Assembly (NCBI RefSeq): GCF_023715645.1 | Contig: NZ_JAMBOP010000014.1 | Span: 1 to 64,000 of the forward strand | Length of the DNA stretch: 64,000 bases | Direction: 5' to 3' | Source of the DNA: Bacillus cytotoxicus | GTDB taxonomy: Bacteria > Bacillota > Bacilli > Bacillales > Bacillaceae_G | In this document: positions 40,961 through 49,749 of the stretch, piece by piece | How the letters are laid out: the number at the start of each line of letters is the position of its first letter | Numbering within the stretch: the first letter of the stretch is position 1 | Position numbers and translations under genes: made by a program | Notes under the pieces: model-generated | Seen by the model: only the letters and a program-made list of their open reading frames with translations | Database searches by the model: none | What the model was told of the DNA's origin: nothing

Positions 40961-40992
40961 AAAAAAAGACAAGGTAACGACCTTATCTTTTC
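40961..40992 (-). terminator. Terminator, probably of the HAD gene at 41198
   Basis: AAAGATAAGGTCG/ (C)CTTGTCTTT-type hairpin (AAGATAAGG paired with CCTTGTCTT) and a T tract on the minus strand. The family A repeat at 41020 lies between it and the gene, as expected if the repeat jumped between gene and terminator. Confidence 0.6.
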
Positions 40993-41019
40993 AATCAACT
41001 ATTTTTCTACCACAAAATA

Positions 41020-41225
41020 AAACTTCTATATATAAATCCAACTTAACTTTCCAATACACTAGTTGCTGCCATGACAGAAAAAAAGTAACCTGCTCCTTTC
41101 ATCTTATCTTTGTTTAAACATCGCATGTGGCAGAAAAAGGAACTGACCGCTTCTATTCATCGCCAGACGCTCTCGTCCATCTAAAAAGAAAAAGGTTTTA
41201 TGTTAGATTTTTAATTTGGATGTAT
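41020..41225 (+). repeat. Family A (bcr1-like) repeat, copy 7, overlapping the end of a HAD gene
   Basis: Full copy bounded by TATATAAATCCAACTT and AATTTGGATGTATATA. Contains AGTTGCTGCCATGACAG, GTAACCTGCTCC, CATCGCATGTGGCAGAAAAAGG, CTGACCGC, GCCAGACGCTCTCGTCC and TTTTATGTTAG. Its right end codes, on the other strand, for the last nine residues and stop of the HAD phosphatase. Confidence 0.8.
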
Positions 41226-41851
41226 ATATTTTCTACATCTTTAACAATATGAGTAGCTCCTGCTGCCATTAATTCTTCTTTACTACCGTATCCATACATG
41301 ACTCCGATTGAATCGATACCAACTTGTGTTGCTCCAATGATATCGTGCTCGCGATCACCGACCATCACTACATGTTCTTTCTCTAAATCGTGATATGTAT
41401 GTAAAATATGCTGAATGATGTCCGCTTTTGCAATGCGCGTTCCATCTAAATTACTACCGACAATGGCTTCAAAATAATGCGCCATCTGAAAGTGTTCTAA
41501 AATTTGCTTTGCAAATATAGTTGGCTTAGATGTCGCCACAAATAAACGCTTCCCTGCACTCTTTAACTCTTGTAAAACACTAGGAATATGCTCATATACA
41601 TGATTCTCAAACATTCCCGTTGTTTTAAAATATTCACGATAATAGGTGACTGCATCTATTACTTGTTTTTCATTCATTCCATACATACTGGCAAACGAGT
41701 GTTGAATCGGCGGACCGATAAAAGATAGTAATTGTTCATCGTTCTGCTCATCTATTCCCATTTTTCGCAGAGCATATTTGACTGAATTTACAATACCTTC
41801 TTTTGGGTCTGTTAATGTGCCATCTAAATCGAATAAAAAAGTTGTATACAT
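41198..41851 (-). CDS. HAD-family phosphatase with repeat-encoded C-terminus
   Basis: A 217-aa phosphoglycolate-phosphatase-like enzyme: FLFDLDGTLTDPKEG (near 5-19, both motif I Asp), LFVATSKPTIF near 98-108 (motif II Thr/Ser) and VVMVGDREHDIIGATQVG near 160-177 (motif IV). Start at 41851 follows GGAGGAG by six bases; the longer reading is family B repeat. The last residues, IYIQIKNLT, and the TAA are read from the family A repeat, so the native end has been replaced. The catalytic core is intact. Confidence 0.87.
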   Translation of the reverse strand: MYTTFLFDLDGTLTDPKEGIVNSVKYALRKMGIDEQNDEQLLSFIGPPIQHSFASMYGMNEKQVIDAVTYYREYFKTTGMFENHVYEHIPSVLQELKSAGKRLFVATSKPTIFAKQILEHFQMAHYFEAIVGSNLDGTRIAKADIIQHILHTYHDLEKEHVVMVGDREHDIIGATQVGIDSIGVMYGYGSKEELMAAGATHIVKDVENIYIQIKNLT

Positions 41852-41865
41852 ATATTCTCCTCCGC

Positions 41866-41962
41866 TTACTTTATCCCGCATAAACTGCCCGTAAAAGCCC
41901 GATTGGTGAGGGCTGATAATCAGTGGGGATGAAGCCCCCCACTGATTAAAGTTTCACTTTAT
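41866..41962 (-). repeat. Family B repeat, short form, at the methyltransferase stop codon
   Basis: Read along the methyltransferase gene: TATAAAGTGAAACTTTAATC, then the CAGTGGGGGG hairpin, CCCTCACCAATCGGGC, TTTTACGGGCAGTT, ATGCGGGATAAA. Here the gene enters in the frame TAT-AAA-GTG-AAA-CTT-TAA, so the repeat supplies four residues and the stop. Confidence 0.75.
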
Positions 41963-42590
41963 ATGACAATAACCAAAAACACGTATTCATATGAATCTCT
42001 AAGTCTACTGCAAATGGTTCAAATATAGTTGAAAGTTCTTCTTTCGAATAGTAATTTTTTATAATTTCATATTGCTCTCCATCAGCTAATGAACGGATTT
42101 TATATGTATTATCATCACCTGGTTTCGAAATAAGTGTCCCACCAATTCTTTCGTTATACATATTATCGACCATACATACAACCGAACCTGGTTCTAAAAC
42201 CTCATGAAACTGTTTTAAAAAGGAAAAAATATTTTCTTTTGGAATATGAGAAAACCAAAAATTTGCGTATGCTCCATTAAATGTTTTTGCGAATTGATTC
42301 AGTTTATAGGCATTTCCTTGTACAAAGGAAACATTAGATGCCAAAAGCTGTTTTTCTTTTGCTATCGAAAGTACATCTTCTGAATAATCAATTGCAGTAA
42401 TGTGCCTAGCCGTTTCAGCAACATATTGCGTCCAGTATCCTGTACCACAAGCAACTTCGAGCACATTCTTCCCTGCAAACTTTTCTTTCAAAGCATCTTT
42501 TATTTGTAATAATTCTGCCTGTCTAATTGGGTCATCTCGAAAATACACTTCTTCATAAACTTTCGCTCGGTTACTATAATATGATTTCAT
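41946..42590 (-). CDS. Class I SAM-dependent methyltransferase with repeat-encoded stop
   Basis: A 214-aa methyltransferase. Motif I VLEVACGTGYWTQYV (near 42-56), the acidic residue in ITAIDYSEDVL, and AYANFWFSHIPKENIFSF as the motif II/III region. The start at 42590 follows GGGGATGGGC; earlier ATGs lack a site. The C-terminal KVKL and the TAA derive from the family B repeat. Substrate unknown; the family includes small-molecule methyltransferases. Confidence 0.83.
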   Translation of the reverse strand: MKSYYSNRAKVYEEVYFRDDPIRQAELLQIKDALKEKFAGKNVLEVACGTGYWTQYVAETARHITAIDYSEDVLSIAKEKQLLASNVSFVQGNAYKLNQFAKTFNGAYANFWFSHIPKENIFSFLKQFHEVLEPGSVVCMVDNMYNERIGGTLISKPGDDNTYKIRSLADGEQYEIIKNYYSKEELSTIFEPFAVDLEIHMNTCFWLLSYKVKL

Positions 42591-42774
42591 GCCCATCCCC
42601 CTTATTCTTCTAGCCACAACCTTCATCATTTTACAAAATAATCATTTAAATGTAAATATTCAATTAACAGACAACTATAAGTCACTATCTAACAAAAAAT
42701 CAAGATGTACAAATCCCTTCTCATCATGTATGATTAGATTTATTTTCCAATTTGTAATAGATAGGTGAATACAT

Positions 42775-43571
42775 ATGACGACAAAATTAATTTTCATAGT
42801 AGCTTTTACGATTATCATTCATGCTGTGGAAACAAGTTCTTATAGTATCCGACTTGCAGGCATTCGTTTAAAAAAGATTGCTGTTTCGTTATCTGTAGTT
42901 GGAATTGTATTACTTGTTTCAAGAACATCTAACTTACTGCAAGCTTTTTTAGTTGGCGGTATTGTCGATCAGGCAAAACTAGACGATTCTATCGATTTAA
43001 AAGGAACGATTCATCTTATTTTATTCGCTGCCTCAATCGGTACATTACTAGCCATCTTTTTGTATCCAACGCTTACAAAACTATTTGGCTATGTTATAAA
43101 AACTTTGAAACAGACGGTTCTTTCATAAGCATGATGAAAACAGGCAATATTCAAAAACTAAAATACACAAAAAAATATATTCGTTCTCCAAAATGGGAAA
43201 TGATTCACCGGATGCGAGTTGGCGGCATTCCAAAGCGAATCATGCTCATTAATATGTTTGCTACTGCTATTTATACAGCAGGCGTTCTTTCTGCTTTATA
43301 CGCTTCTTTTTTAAATCCATCATATGCAACAAATGCAAGTACAGCTTCCGGTCTCGTTAACGGATTTGCAACAATCTTATTAACGGTACTATTAGACCCA
43401 CGAATCGCCCTATTAACGGAACGGGCTCTCCAAAAAGAAAACGGTGCAGAAACAATGGGGAAAATGTATGGATGGCTTATGATTTCTAGATTGTTAGGAA
43501 CATTACTAGCTCAGCTTCTTTTTGTACCAGGAGCTCATTGGATATTGTGGATTATTTCGATTACACGTTGA
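42775..43571 (+). pseudogene. amj: Amj-type lipid II flippase, split by a frameshift
   Basis: Two frames give the halves of one protein of about 265 aa. The first (TTKLIFIVAFTIIIHAVETS, RLAGIRLKKIAVSLS, LLQAFLVGGIVDQ, LFGYVIKT) ends early; the second continues with MMKTGNIQKLKYTKK, VGGIPKRIMLINMFATA, LLTVLLDPRIALLTERALQ. Inserting one T in the T run at 43104-43106 joins them (VIKTFETDGSFISMMKTG). Amj (YdaH) is the alternative lipid II flippase that backs up MurJ in B. subtilis. Real inactivation or homopolymer error cannot be told apart here. Confidence 0.85.
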
Positions 43572-43583
43572 AAATAGCATGTA

Positions 43584-43622
43584 AAAAGGTTCTTCTTAAC
43601 TTTAATTTAGAAGAACCTTTTT
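43584..43622 (+). terminator. Terminator after amj
   Basis: AAAAAGGTTCTTCTTAA and complement around a seven-base loop, then T residues. The following 250 bases (to 43880) are A/T-rich and hold nothing I can support. Confidence 0.85.
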
Positions 43623-43880
43623 ATAACTCAAACTGTTTCTAATGTTTTTTGTTTAAGCATTTAAATCCCTCAAAAAATCGATTCGCTTCTTATAATTTTT
43701 CTCTACTTATAAAAACATGTAACCATTTATCGAATGATAAGAAAATTAAGTGCTTTATGGGTAGTTAAATCAATTGATCTCTTACGCGCGTTTATCCTCC
43801 GACTATCTACTTTACTTTTCCAAGATGTAATACATCTAAAATTTTGTATACTGTCATTTCAAATTTACAGCAGTTTCTTC

Positions 43881-43922
43881 ATAAGAAATCATCCCCAGTA
43901 AACTAACCGGGGATGATTTCTT
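43881..43922 (-). terminator. Terminator after the AspRS gene
   Basis: AAGAAATCATCCCC and complement with a ten-base loop; T-rich exit on the minus strand. Confidence 0.85.
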
Positions 43923-43928
43923 ATTATA

Positions 43929-45221
43929 TTAAGGTACTAACCTTGTGCAGTCTCTCGGAAATGCGCTTGCTTCACGAACGTTCGATAAGTTTAAAAATTT
44001 GTATACAAGCCGCTCTAATCCAATCGCAAACCCACCATGCGGCGGACATCCATATCGGAATGTGTCGATATACGATTGAAAGTTTTCTACATGTAATCCC
44101 TTTTCTTCAAAAGAACGAACTAACATCTCGTAGTTATGAATACGCTGTGCACCCGATGTAATTTCTAATCCCTTATACAACAAATCAAAAGAATCTGTGA
44201 CAGAAGGGTTCTCTTCATTTGGCATTGTATACATCGGACGTGTTTCTTTCGGGTAATGAGTGATAAAGACAAAATCGCTATTGTATGTTTCTTTTACATA
44301 CTTTCCAAGCAACTTTTCTCCCTCTGAATCTAAATCTCCAATTGGGGATTCTTTTCGATACTCTTTTTGTAAAATGTTTTGCGCTTCTGTCACCGTTAAT
44401 TTTGGAATGTCTGTAATAACCGGAATTTCAAGTTGGAGCAACTGTAACTCCTTTATACAATATTGCTGTACTTTTTCAAACATATACCGAAGTACATCCG
44501 TTTCAATATGCATTACTTCATAAAAGTCTTGAATAAATGCAAGTTCGACATCTAAGGAAATATATTCGTTTAAGTGACGAGATGAATTGTGATGCTCAGC
44601 GCGGTACACAGGTGCCACCTCAAAAACACGTTCTAATCCACCCGCAACCATCATTTGCTTATAAAACTGCGGTGATTGCGCTAAATATGCTTCTTTTTCA
44701 AAATATTGAAACTGAAATACGTTTGCTCCGCCTTCCGCTCCTTGTGAAACGATTTTCGGTGTGAAAATTCTTGTAAAATCATGTTGTAGTAAATATTCAC
44801 TAAAAGCATGTGCAAACATTGATTTAATTGTAAAAATCGCTTGCACTTGTTCATGCCGAAGTGATAACGTTCGCGAATGTAACATTTGATCTAAACCGAC
44901 TTGCAGCTTCTTTTTATTCACTTCAAATGGAATTGGCTCTGCACCATTTATAAGCAATACATCCTCAACTAATAGCTCTACTCCAAGGTTCGTTTTCTCT
45001 GTCTCAATTACTTTTCCTGTCACTTGTACAACACTTTCCACTTCCACTTTATATCCAGCCCATTCTTTTTCAAGTACACATTGCATAACGCCTGTTCGAT
45101 CACGAAGTAATAAAAAGCTTATATTCCCTAAATGACGAATTCGCTTCACCCATCCTTGTAACACAACTGTTTCATGCGGTGTACATTCGCTAATAAGCGA
45201 CCGCTTCATCTGTTGACTCAT
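43929..45221 (-). CDS. aspS2: Archaeal-type aspartyl-tRNA synthetase (AspS2, probably non-discriminating)
   Basis: A 430-aa class II synthetase. OB-fold anticodon-binding domain in residues 18-105 (VVLQGWVKRIRHLGNISFLLLRD); motif 2 FEVAPVYRAEHHNSSRHLNEY near 199-219; motif 3 GGFAIGLERLVYKFL near 397-411. Its length (430, against about 590 for the bacterial enzyme) and lack of the GAD insertion mark the archaeal/eukaryal type, whose members often charge both tRNA(Asp) and tRNA(Asn). A T-box riboswitch upstream has a likely GAC (Asp) specifier. This would be a second AspRS. AsnRS is the alternative but the specifier argues against it. Confidence 0.85.
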   Translation of the reverse strand: MSQQMKRSLISECTPHETVVLQGWVKRIRHLGNISFLLLRDRTGVMQCVLEKEWAGYKVEVESVVQVTGKVIETEKTNLGVELLVEDVLLINGAEPIPFEVNKKKLQVGLDQMLHSRTLSLRHEQVQAIFTIKSMFAHAFSEYLLQHDFTRIFTPKIVSQGAEGGANVFQFQYFEKEAYLAQSPQFYKQMMVAGGLERVFEVAPVYRAEHHNSSRHLNEYISLDVELAFIQDFYEVMHIETDVLRYMFEKVQQYCIKELQLLQLEIPVITDIPKLTVTEAQNILQKEYRKESPIGDLDSEGEKLLGKYVKETYNSDFVFITHYPKETRPMYTMPNEENPSVTDSFDLLYKGLEITSGAQRIHNYEMLVRSFEEKGLHVENFQSYIDTFRYGCPPHGGFAIGLERLVYKFLNLSNVREASAFPRDCTRLVP

Positions 45222-45314
45222 ACACTCCGCCTCCTACTATTAATTGTATGATTATAATTTTATTATTATCGTTGTCATCATCATCCACAGCCGCTCACCC
45301 CTTTCAAAGAATAC

Positions 45315-45560
45315 AAAAATCCGCCCCTATAAAAGGGACGGATTTCACCGCGGTACCACCCAAATTGTCAATTTGACCACTCTCGCCTGATAACGGTAGG
45401 TTCCGTTTACTTTTACTAGTTGTTCACGTTCAAAATAACACTCACAGGTGTCTTTCCATCACGCTGCATCGCAATCTTCTCAGCTACCGATTGCTCTCTG
45501 TAGATCAGGTTATGATGTACTTTTCCTGTTCATCGCTTTTTGTATTTACGGAATATTCTA
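45315..45560 (-). promoter_or_regulatory. T-box riboswitch of aspS2, likely Asp (GAC) specifier
   Basis: On the minus strand: stem I with an AGTA loop element, the AGAGAG...GGTAGCTG...AGATTGC apical hairpin, then GGAAA-GAC-ACCTG, where GAC followed by A sits opposite AAAAGTA and between pairing CAGG/CCTG arms. The T-box core GGGTGGTACCGCG lies at 45347-45361, and the terminator (AAATCCGTCCCT/AGGGGCGGATTT) at 45317-45345. Uncharged tRNA(Asp) would prevent termination. Confidence 0.82.
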
Positions 45561-45643
45561 TCCTTTTGAACACCGAAATGCAAGTTGTTTTCTTTATTTT
45601 TTAAAATTATTTAAAAAGTTATTTCTCTAATTTCTTTAATTCA

Positions 45644-48600
45644 TCAAGTATACTGCTTTACATACTTTTTAATACGCATTAGATCTGGGTCCTCTTCCAT
45701 TAATTCTGCAAAATAGCCACCTTCATCTTCCCGTAATACACGCTCTAATTCAACAGTCGCTTCTTCATTTCGATTTAATACAGCTAAATAACATGCTTTA
45801 TTATATCTGGCATTTAAATGTGATTCATCCATCGATAACACATCATTCATGAGCTGCAACGCCCTTTCTGTATCACCATTTAAATGATGAGAAACACCAA
45901 GCCCGATGTATATTTCATCTTCTTCTGGATGATACTCTAATCCTTTTTCTAATATAGCAATTGCTTCTCGGTAACGCTCTTGATTATTGTAAAGAGCACC
46001 TAAATGTATAAAGCTCCCACTCATCATTGGAACATCTTCTGTTAAAGCACGGAGAATAACTTCTCCTTCTTGTTCCCTTTGTAAATCTAGTAGTATCGTG
46101 CCTTGCAGCATTCGATTCGATACATCCATCGGTCTTTCTTGCAAAATGTGTTCCGTTTCACGCAATGCCTCTTTCAGCCTTTCCTCATTCTCATCTGCAT
46201 GTTCTAGGAGCAGCATAATAAACTGATGTGCAACTTCATAATTCCAATGTTTTTCGAGCGACTTACGTAATGTTTCAATTGCATCATCAATGAGATTGCC
46301 ATTTACATAAAAATGAGCAAATCGCTGTACGGCCCCTCCGTTTTCTTTATTTAGGTGGATTGCCGTTTCATACAAATCAATAATAGATGTAATAGAAAGT
46401 ACATCCTGAGCACTTTTTCGAATACGGCGATATATTTTTGTGAAAAATGCTCCTGTTTGTTCATGCGAGGCAAGTAATATTTTCGCATAATGATGTAATA
46501 TTTCTTCATGATTATTCTCCAATGCTAGGGCCTGTTCTACATAAACACGTTCTTTCTGCTCATCACCAGATGCCCCGTACACATAGGCAAGGCTATTTAA
46601 ACGCCATGGCTCAGAAACAATCTCTTTCTTTTTGTTTAATGCCGTAATCAGTTCTTGATGACGCCCGGATTTTATTGATATATTCGCTAAATGCTCCATA
46701 TTAACTAATAAAGGTGCATTTTTAAAACCTTCAAACATATGATGCTGCTCGTTTTCTAATTCTTCTTCAATAAAGTAAACTTCAGCCAATCTTAAATGTG
46801 CCATTGCAGAAGTAGCATCCCGTTTCACACATTGTAAATATGCTTTCTTTGCTTGTTCGTATTCTTCCAATGTTTTATACACTTCCCCGAGCCTAAAATG
46901 CGGGAATGGATCTTCAGCTATTTGTGCCGCTCGCTCATACAGTTGAATAGCTTTCATATAATTTCCAGCCGACTCCTGTAATATGCCTAAATAACATAAA
47001 TAATCTATATTACGATTATCTTTTTCAACCAAAGTATTTAAAAACGAAATCCCTCTTTGTAAATATGGTGTATCTTCTATTTGCGTTACATATATTTCTA
47101 GTGCATCTCGGAAATTATTTTGTATACAAACGATTCCTTCTTCCATTATCGTTAGAGCTGATTCTACTTCTTTTCGCTCTATGTTTTGCTCCATGGCAGC
47201 ATTCCATAATATTTTCCCCGCATTAATAAGAAAGTCACTATCTTCAGTATATTGTTCCTTCAGTCTAAAAATATATTGTTTTCCTGTTTCATAGCTTCTT
47301 TGTTTCATATAAACTTCACTTATTCCTATATGACAGGATACATCTTCCTCGTCATATCGAAGACCGGCTTCATACATTTTCAGCGCTTTTTCATATTGCT
47401 CTCGTTCTAAATAAAAATCACCTAATTTTGCATATAATGCAGCTGATTGAACGTCATTTTGCAGCCCTTCTCGTAAAACTGCTTCTGCCTTTCGTTCATC
47501 GTCTAATTCTGCTTCATAAATATCCGCTAACATGATATATGGAAGCGGCAGTTGACGATCTAATTCCTTACTGACTTGAAGTCCGCGAATTGCCGATCTT
47601 AATTTCCCTAATTTATGAGCACACCTCGCACGCTCACACCATACATATCCGTCTCGTTTATATTGTTGTAACAACGCAGTAAACACTTCATGTGCTTCTT
47701 CGTCCCGGTCTGCATCCATTAAAATAAGGGCATGATTAACGAAAACAAAACGCTCTTCGTGACGTCCCGTTGCAATAGACGAATACTTTAGAGCCTGTTC
47801 TAAATCATCTAAATACATATAGCCAATGGCCATATAACTCCAAGCTATTGGCTGATCAGGGTCTAGCTGGAGCGACGCGCGAAAATTAGCAATCATATCA
47901 TCATAACGAGATTCATCGAATGCAATGCGCCCTTGCGTAAAATGATAGAATGGATTCGTATTTTTTTGATTCACTTGTTCTAATGCTGTATACGCTTGTT
48001 CCAACTCTTCAATACGTACAAAACATTGCGCTGCATGAAGCTTTACATAATCAGATTTCGGATAAGCATGTAAAGCACGCTTCGCACAGTTATACACAAA
48101 CTCCTTTCCATCTTGTAAATCTAAATGTTTAATCACATATAACCATGTATACGGATTTTCTTTATGCTCATGTAAAAATCTTAATAAATTTTCCACATCA
48201 TCATCTTCAGCAAATTCCATTTGATCTGTTAGTGAAAAGATGCGCCGGAAATAAACATCATCTTCTTCGCATAATAAAGAAAGAAGCTCACTTTTCTCTT
48301 CAGGAACAATTGCGATTGATAAATAGTTTGTATTAACATGCTGCTTAACAAATTCTTCATACGTAACAAGTATGCGCTCTGCAAAATTTGGATCTTGGAT
48401 ATATAAAACTTGCAGCTGATCATTATAACCAACTACCAATTGCACATGCGAAACATGATCTACATCAACACTAAGCAAAACTGGAACACCAGCATCGATA
48501 AAGTTTTTATACATGTCTACTGTACCTACAAAGAAGCGGCTTTTATAACCGTTCGCTTCCACGTATTCTACTGTTTTTGACAACTTCGATCCTACATCAA

Positions 48601-49633
48601 AAATATGCTCAGCAATTTCATCTTGCGTTTCCTGCTTTCCAAAAAGCTTCAATATCATTTCGATACTTGCAGGTACGCAATAGTTATCTTTCTGTACAAC
48701 AGGTACAATTGGCAACATTACTTCTTTATTCTCAGCAAAACGAAGTGCGTTATGGTAAGGTGAATCTTTTAAACTATTCTCTTTTTCCAGCAATGTTTGT
48801 AAATTGTTCCAATCACCTTTCATATAATAGAATTCCGCTCGAATTTGTGAGAAATATGGTTGATAACTATGGAATGGCAACAAGTTTTGCACTTCATGTA
48901 AAACATGCCACAATTCATCATATGCTTTTTTATCATATAATCTTTTTATCTTTTCTAAATATAAGAACGGAACTTGTGGAAATTTCCTCATCGCTTCCGT
49001 AATGATTTGTAATGATTCCTCATGTTTCCCTCTCATTGAATATAACTCAGCCAATAAATAGGTTGACGTATCTGCACATTCCTCACAATTCATTCCTTTA
49101 CACAGTACTTCTTCTGCCTTTAACCAATCGCCTTTAAATAAATAGAAGTAACCCCATTTATTCAAAATCGGAATCTCACTTAATTCTTCTGCTTTCTTCA
49201 TATATATATAAGCTTCCTCATAACGGCGCATTTCCAGTATGCAGCGTGCTAATACGAAATACGCCTTTGCAAGATGCTCTTTTTTAACAGTGTGACTTTC
49301 TTTCTGCAACGCCTCTTTTAACAAATCCTCTGCATCTAATGATTTTCGTTCATCAATTAAATCATCACAAAACCAAGTAAGCGTCCGAAAACTGTTAAAA
49401 CGACGATGTGCATACCGCACCAAAAATCTACTATAAGATGGCATTAAGCCTTCATCCAACAATTGAATGAGTGTATAAAAATCTTCTTCAGAAGAAATTT
49501 CTCCTAGATATTTTTTTATAAACGAAAAGGATTTTTTTGCTCTTATTTCCTCAATTTCGTTTTGAATTTCCGATATACCATTTAAAAATTCTTTCTTTTT
49601 TACAAATCCCCTTAATTTCTCGAAATCTCGCAT
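45644..49633 (-). CDS. Giant TPR protein with embedded C39-like peptidase domain
   Basis: A cytosolic protein of about 1329 aa built of tetratricopeptide repeats (many W/Y-x-x-L-x-x-x-x-Y-x-x-A units such as YEKALKMYEAGLRYDEE and YMKAIQLYERAAQIAED). Between the N-terminal repeats and the rest lies a papain-like C39 domain at about residues 305-465: Cys319 in KDNYCVPASIEMILKLFG, His396 in HVSHVQLVVGYND and Asp414 in YIQDPNF make a complete catalytic triad. C39 domains normally cut double-glycine leaders in bacteriocin exporters; here there is no transporter and no signal peptide. Start at 49633 follows TGGAGTG by six bases. No family name is known to me. Confidence 0.8.
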   Translation of the reverse strand: MRDFEKLRGFVKKKEFLNGISEIQNEIEEIRAKKSFSFIKKYLGEISSEEDFYTLIQLLDEGLMPSYSRFLVRYAHRRFNSFRTLTWFCDDLIDERKSLDAEDLLKEALQKESHTVKKEHLAKAYFVLARCILEMRRYEEAYIYMKKAEELSEIPILNKWGYFYLFKGDWLKAEEVLCKGMNCEECADTSTYLLAELYSMRGKHEESLQIITEAMRKFPQVPFLYLEKIKRLYDKKAYDELWHVLHEVQNLLPFHSYQPYFSQIRAEFYYMKGDWNNLQTLLEKENSLKDSPYHNALRFAENKEVMLPIVPVVQKDNYCVPASIEMILKLFGKQETQDEIAEHIFDVGSKLSKTVEYVEANGYKSRFFVGTVDMYKNFIDAGVPVLLSVDVDHVSHVQLVVGYNDQLQVLYIQDPNFAERILVTYEEFVKQHVNTNYLSIAIVPEEKSELLSLLCEEDDVYFRRIFSLTDQMEFAEDDDVENLLRFLHEHKENPYTWLYVIKHLDLQDGKEFVYNCAKRALHAYPKSDYVKLHAAQCFVRIEELEQAYTALEQVNQKNTNPFYHFTQGRIAFDESRYDDMIANFRASLQLDPDQPIAWSYMAIGYMYLDDLEQALKYSSIATGRHEERFVFVNHALILMDADRDEEAHEVFTALLQQYKRDGYVWCERARCAHKLGKLRSAIRGLQVSKELDRQLPLPYIMLADIYEAELDDERKAEAVLREGLQNDVQSAALYAKLGDFYLEREQYEKALKMYEAGLRYDEEDVSCHIGISEVYMKQRSYETGKQYIFRLKEQYTEDSDFLINAGKILWNAAMEQNIERKEVESALTIMEEGIVCIQNNFRDALEIYVTQIEDTPYLQRGISFLNTLVEKDNRNIDYLCYLGILQESAGNYMKAIQLYERAAQIAEDPFPHFRLGEVYKTLEEYEQAKKAYLQCVKRDATSAMAHLRLAEVYFIEEELENEQHHMFEGFKNAPLLVNMEHLANISIKSGRHQELITALNKKKEIVSEPWRLNSLAYVYGASGDEQKERVYVEQALALENNHEEILHHYAKILLASHEQTGAFFTKIYRRIRKSAQDVLSITSIIDLYETAIHLNKENGGAVQRFAHFYVNGNLIDDAIETLRKSLEKHWNYEVAHQFIMLLLEHADENEERLKEALRETEHILQERPMDVSNRMLQGTILLDLQREQEGEVILRALTEDVPMMSGSFIHLGALYNNQERYREAIAILEKGLEYHPEEDEIYIGLGVSHHLNGDTERALQLMNDVLSMDESHLNARYNKACYLAVLNRNEEATVELERVLREDEGGYFAELMEEDPDLMRIKKYVKQYT

Positions 49634-49716
49634 CTTTTCACTCCATTCTTTTTCCATAATTGTATATACTAGCTTTAGAACATACAATGTTTTTTTACAT
49701 TTTCTTCAAAAGAAAA

Positions 49717-49742
49717 AAAAACAGAGCGTACACTCTGTTTTT
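49717..49742 (-). terminator. Terminator after ileS2
   Basis: AAAACAGAGTGTACGCTCTGTTTT-like hairpin (AACAGAG/CTCTGTT) with a long T tract on the minus strand. Confidence 0.8.
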
Positions 49743-49749
49743 CCTTCTC

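Noticed and set aside
43929-45221. Asparaginyl-tRNA synthetase
   Set aside because: Length and fold allow it, but the T-box specifier reads GAC (Asp) and the family matches archaeal-type AspRS better.
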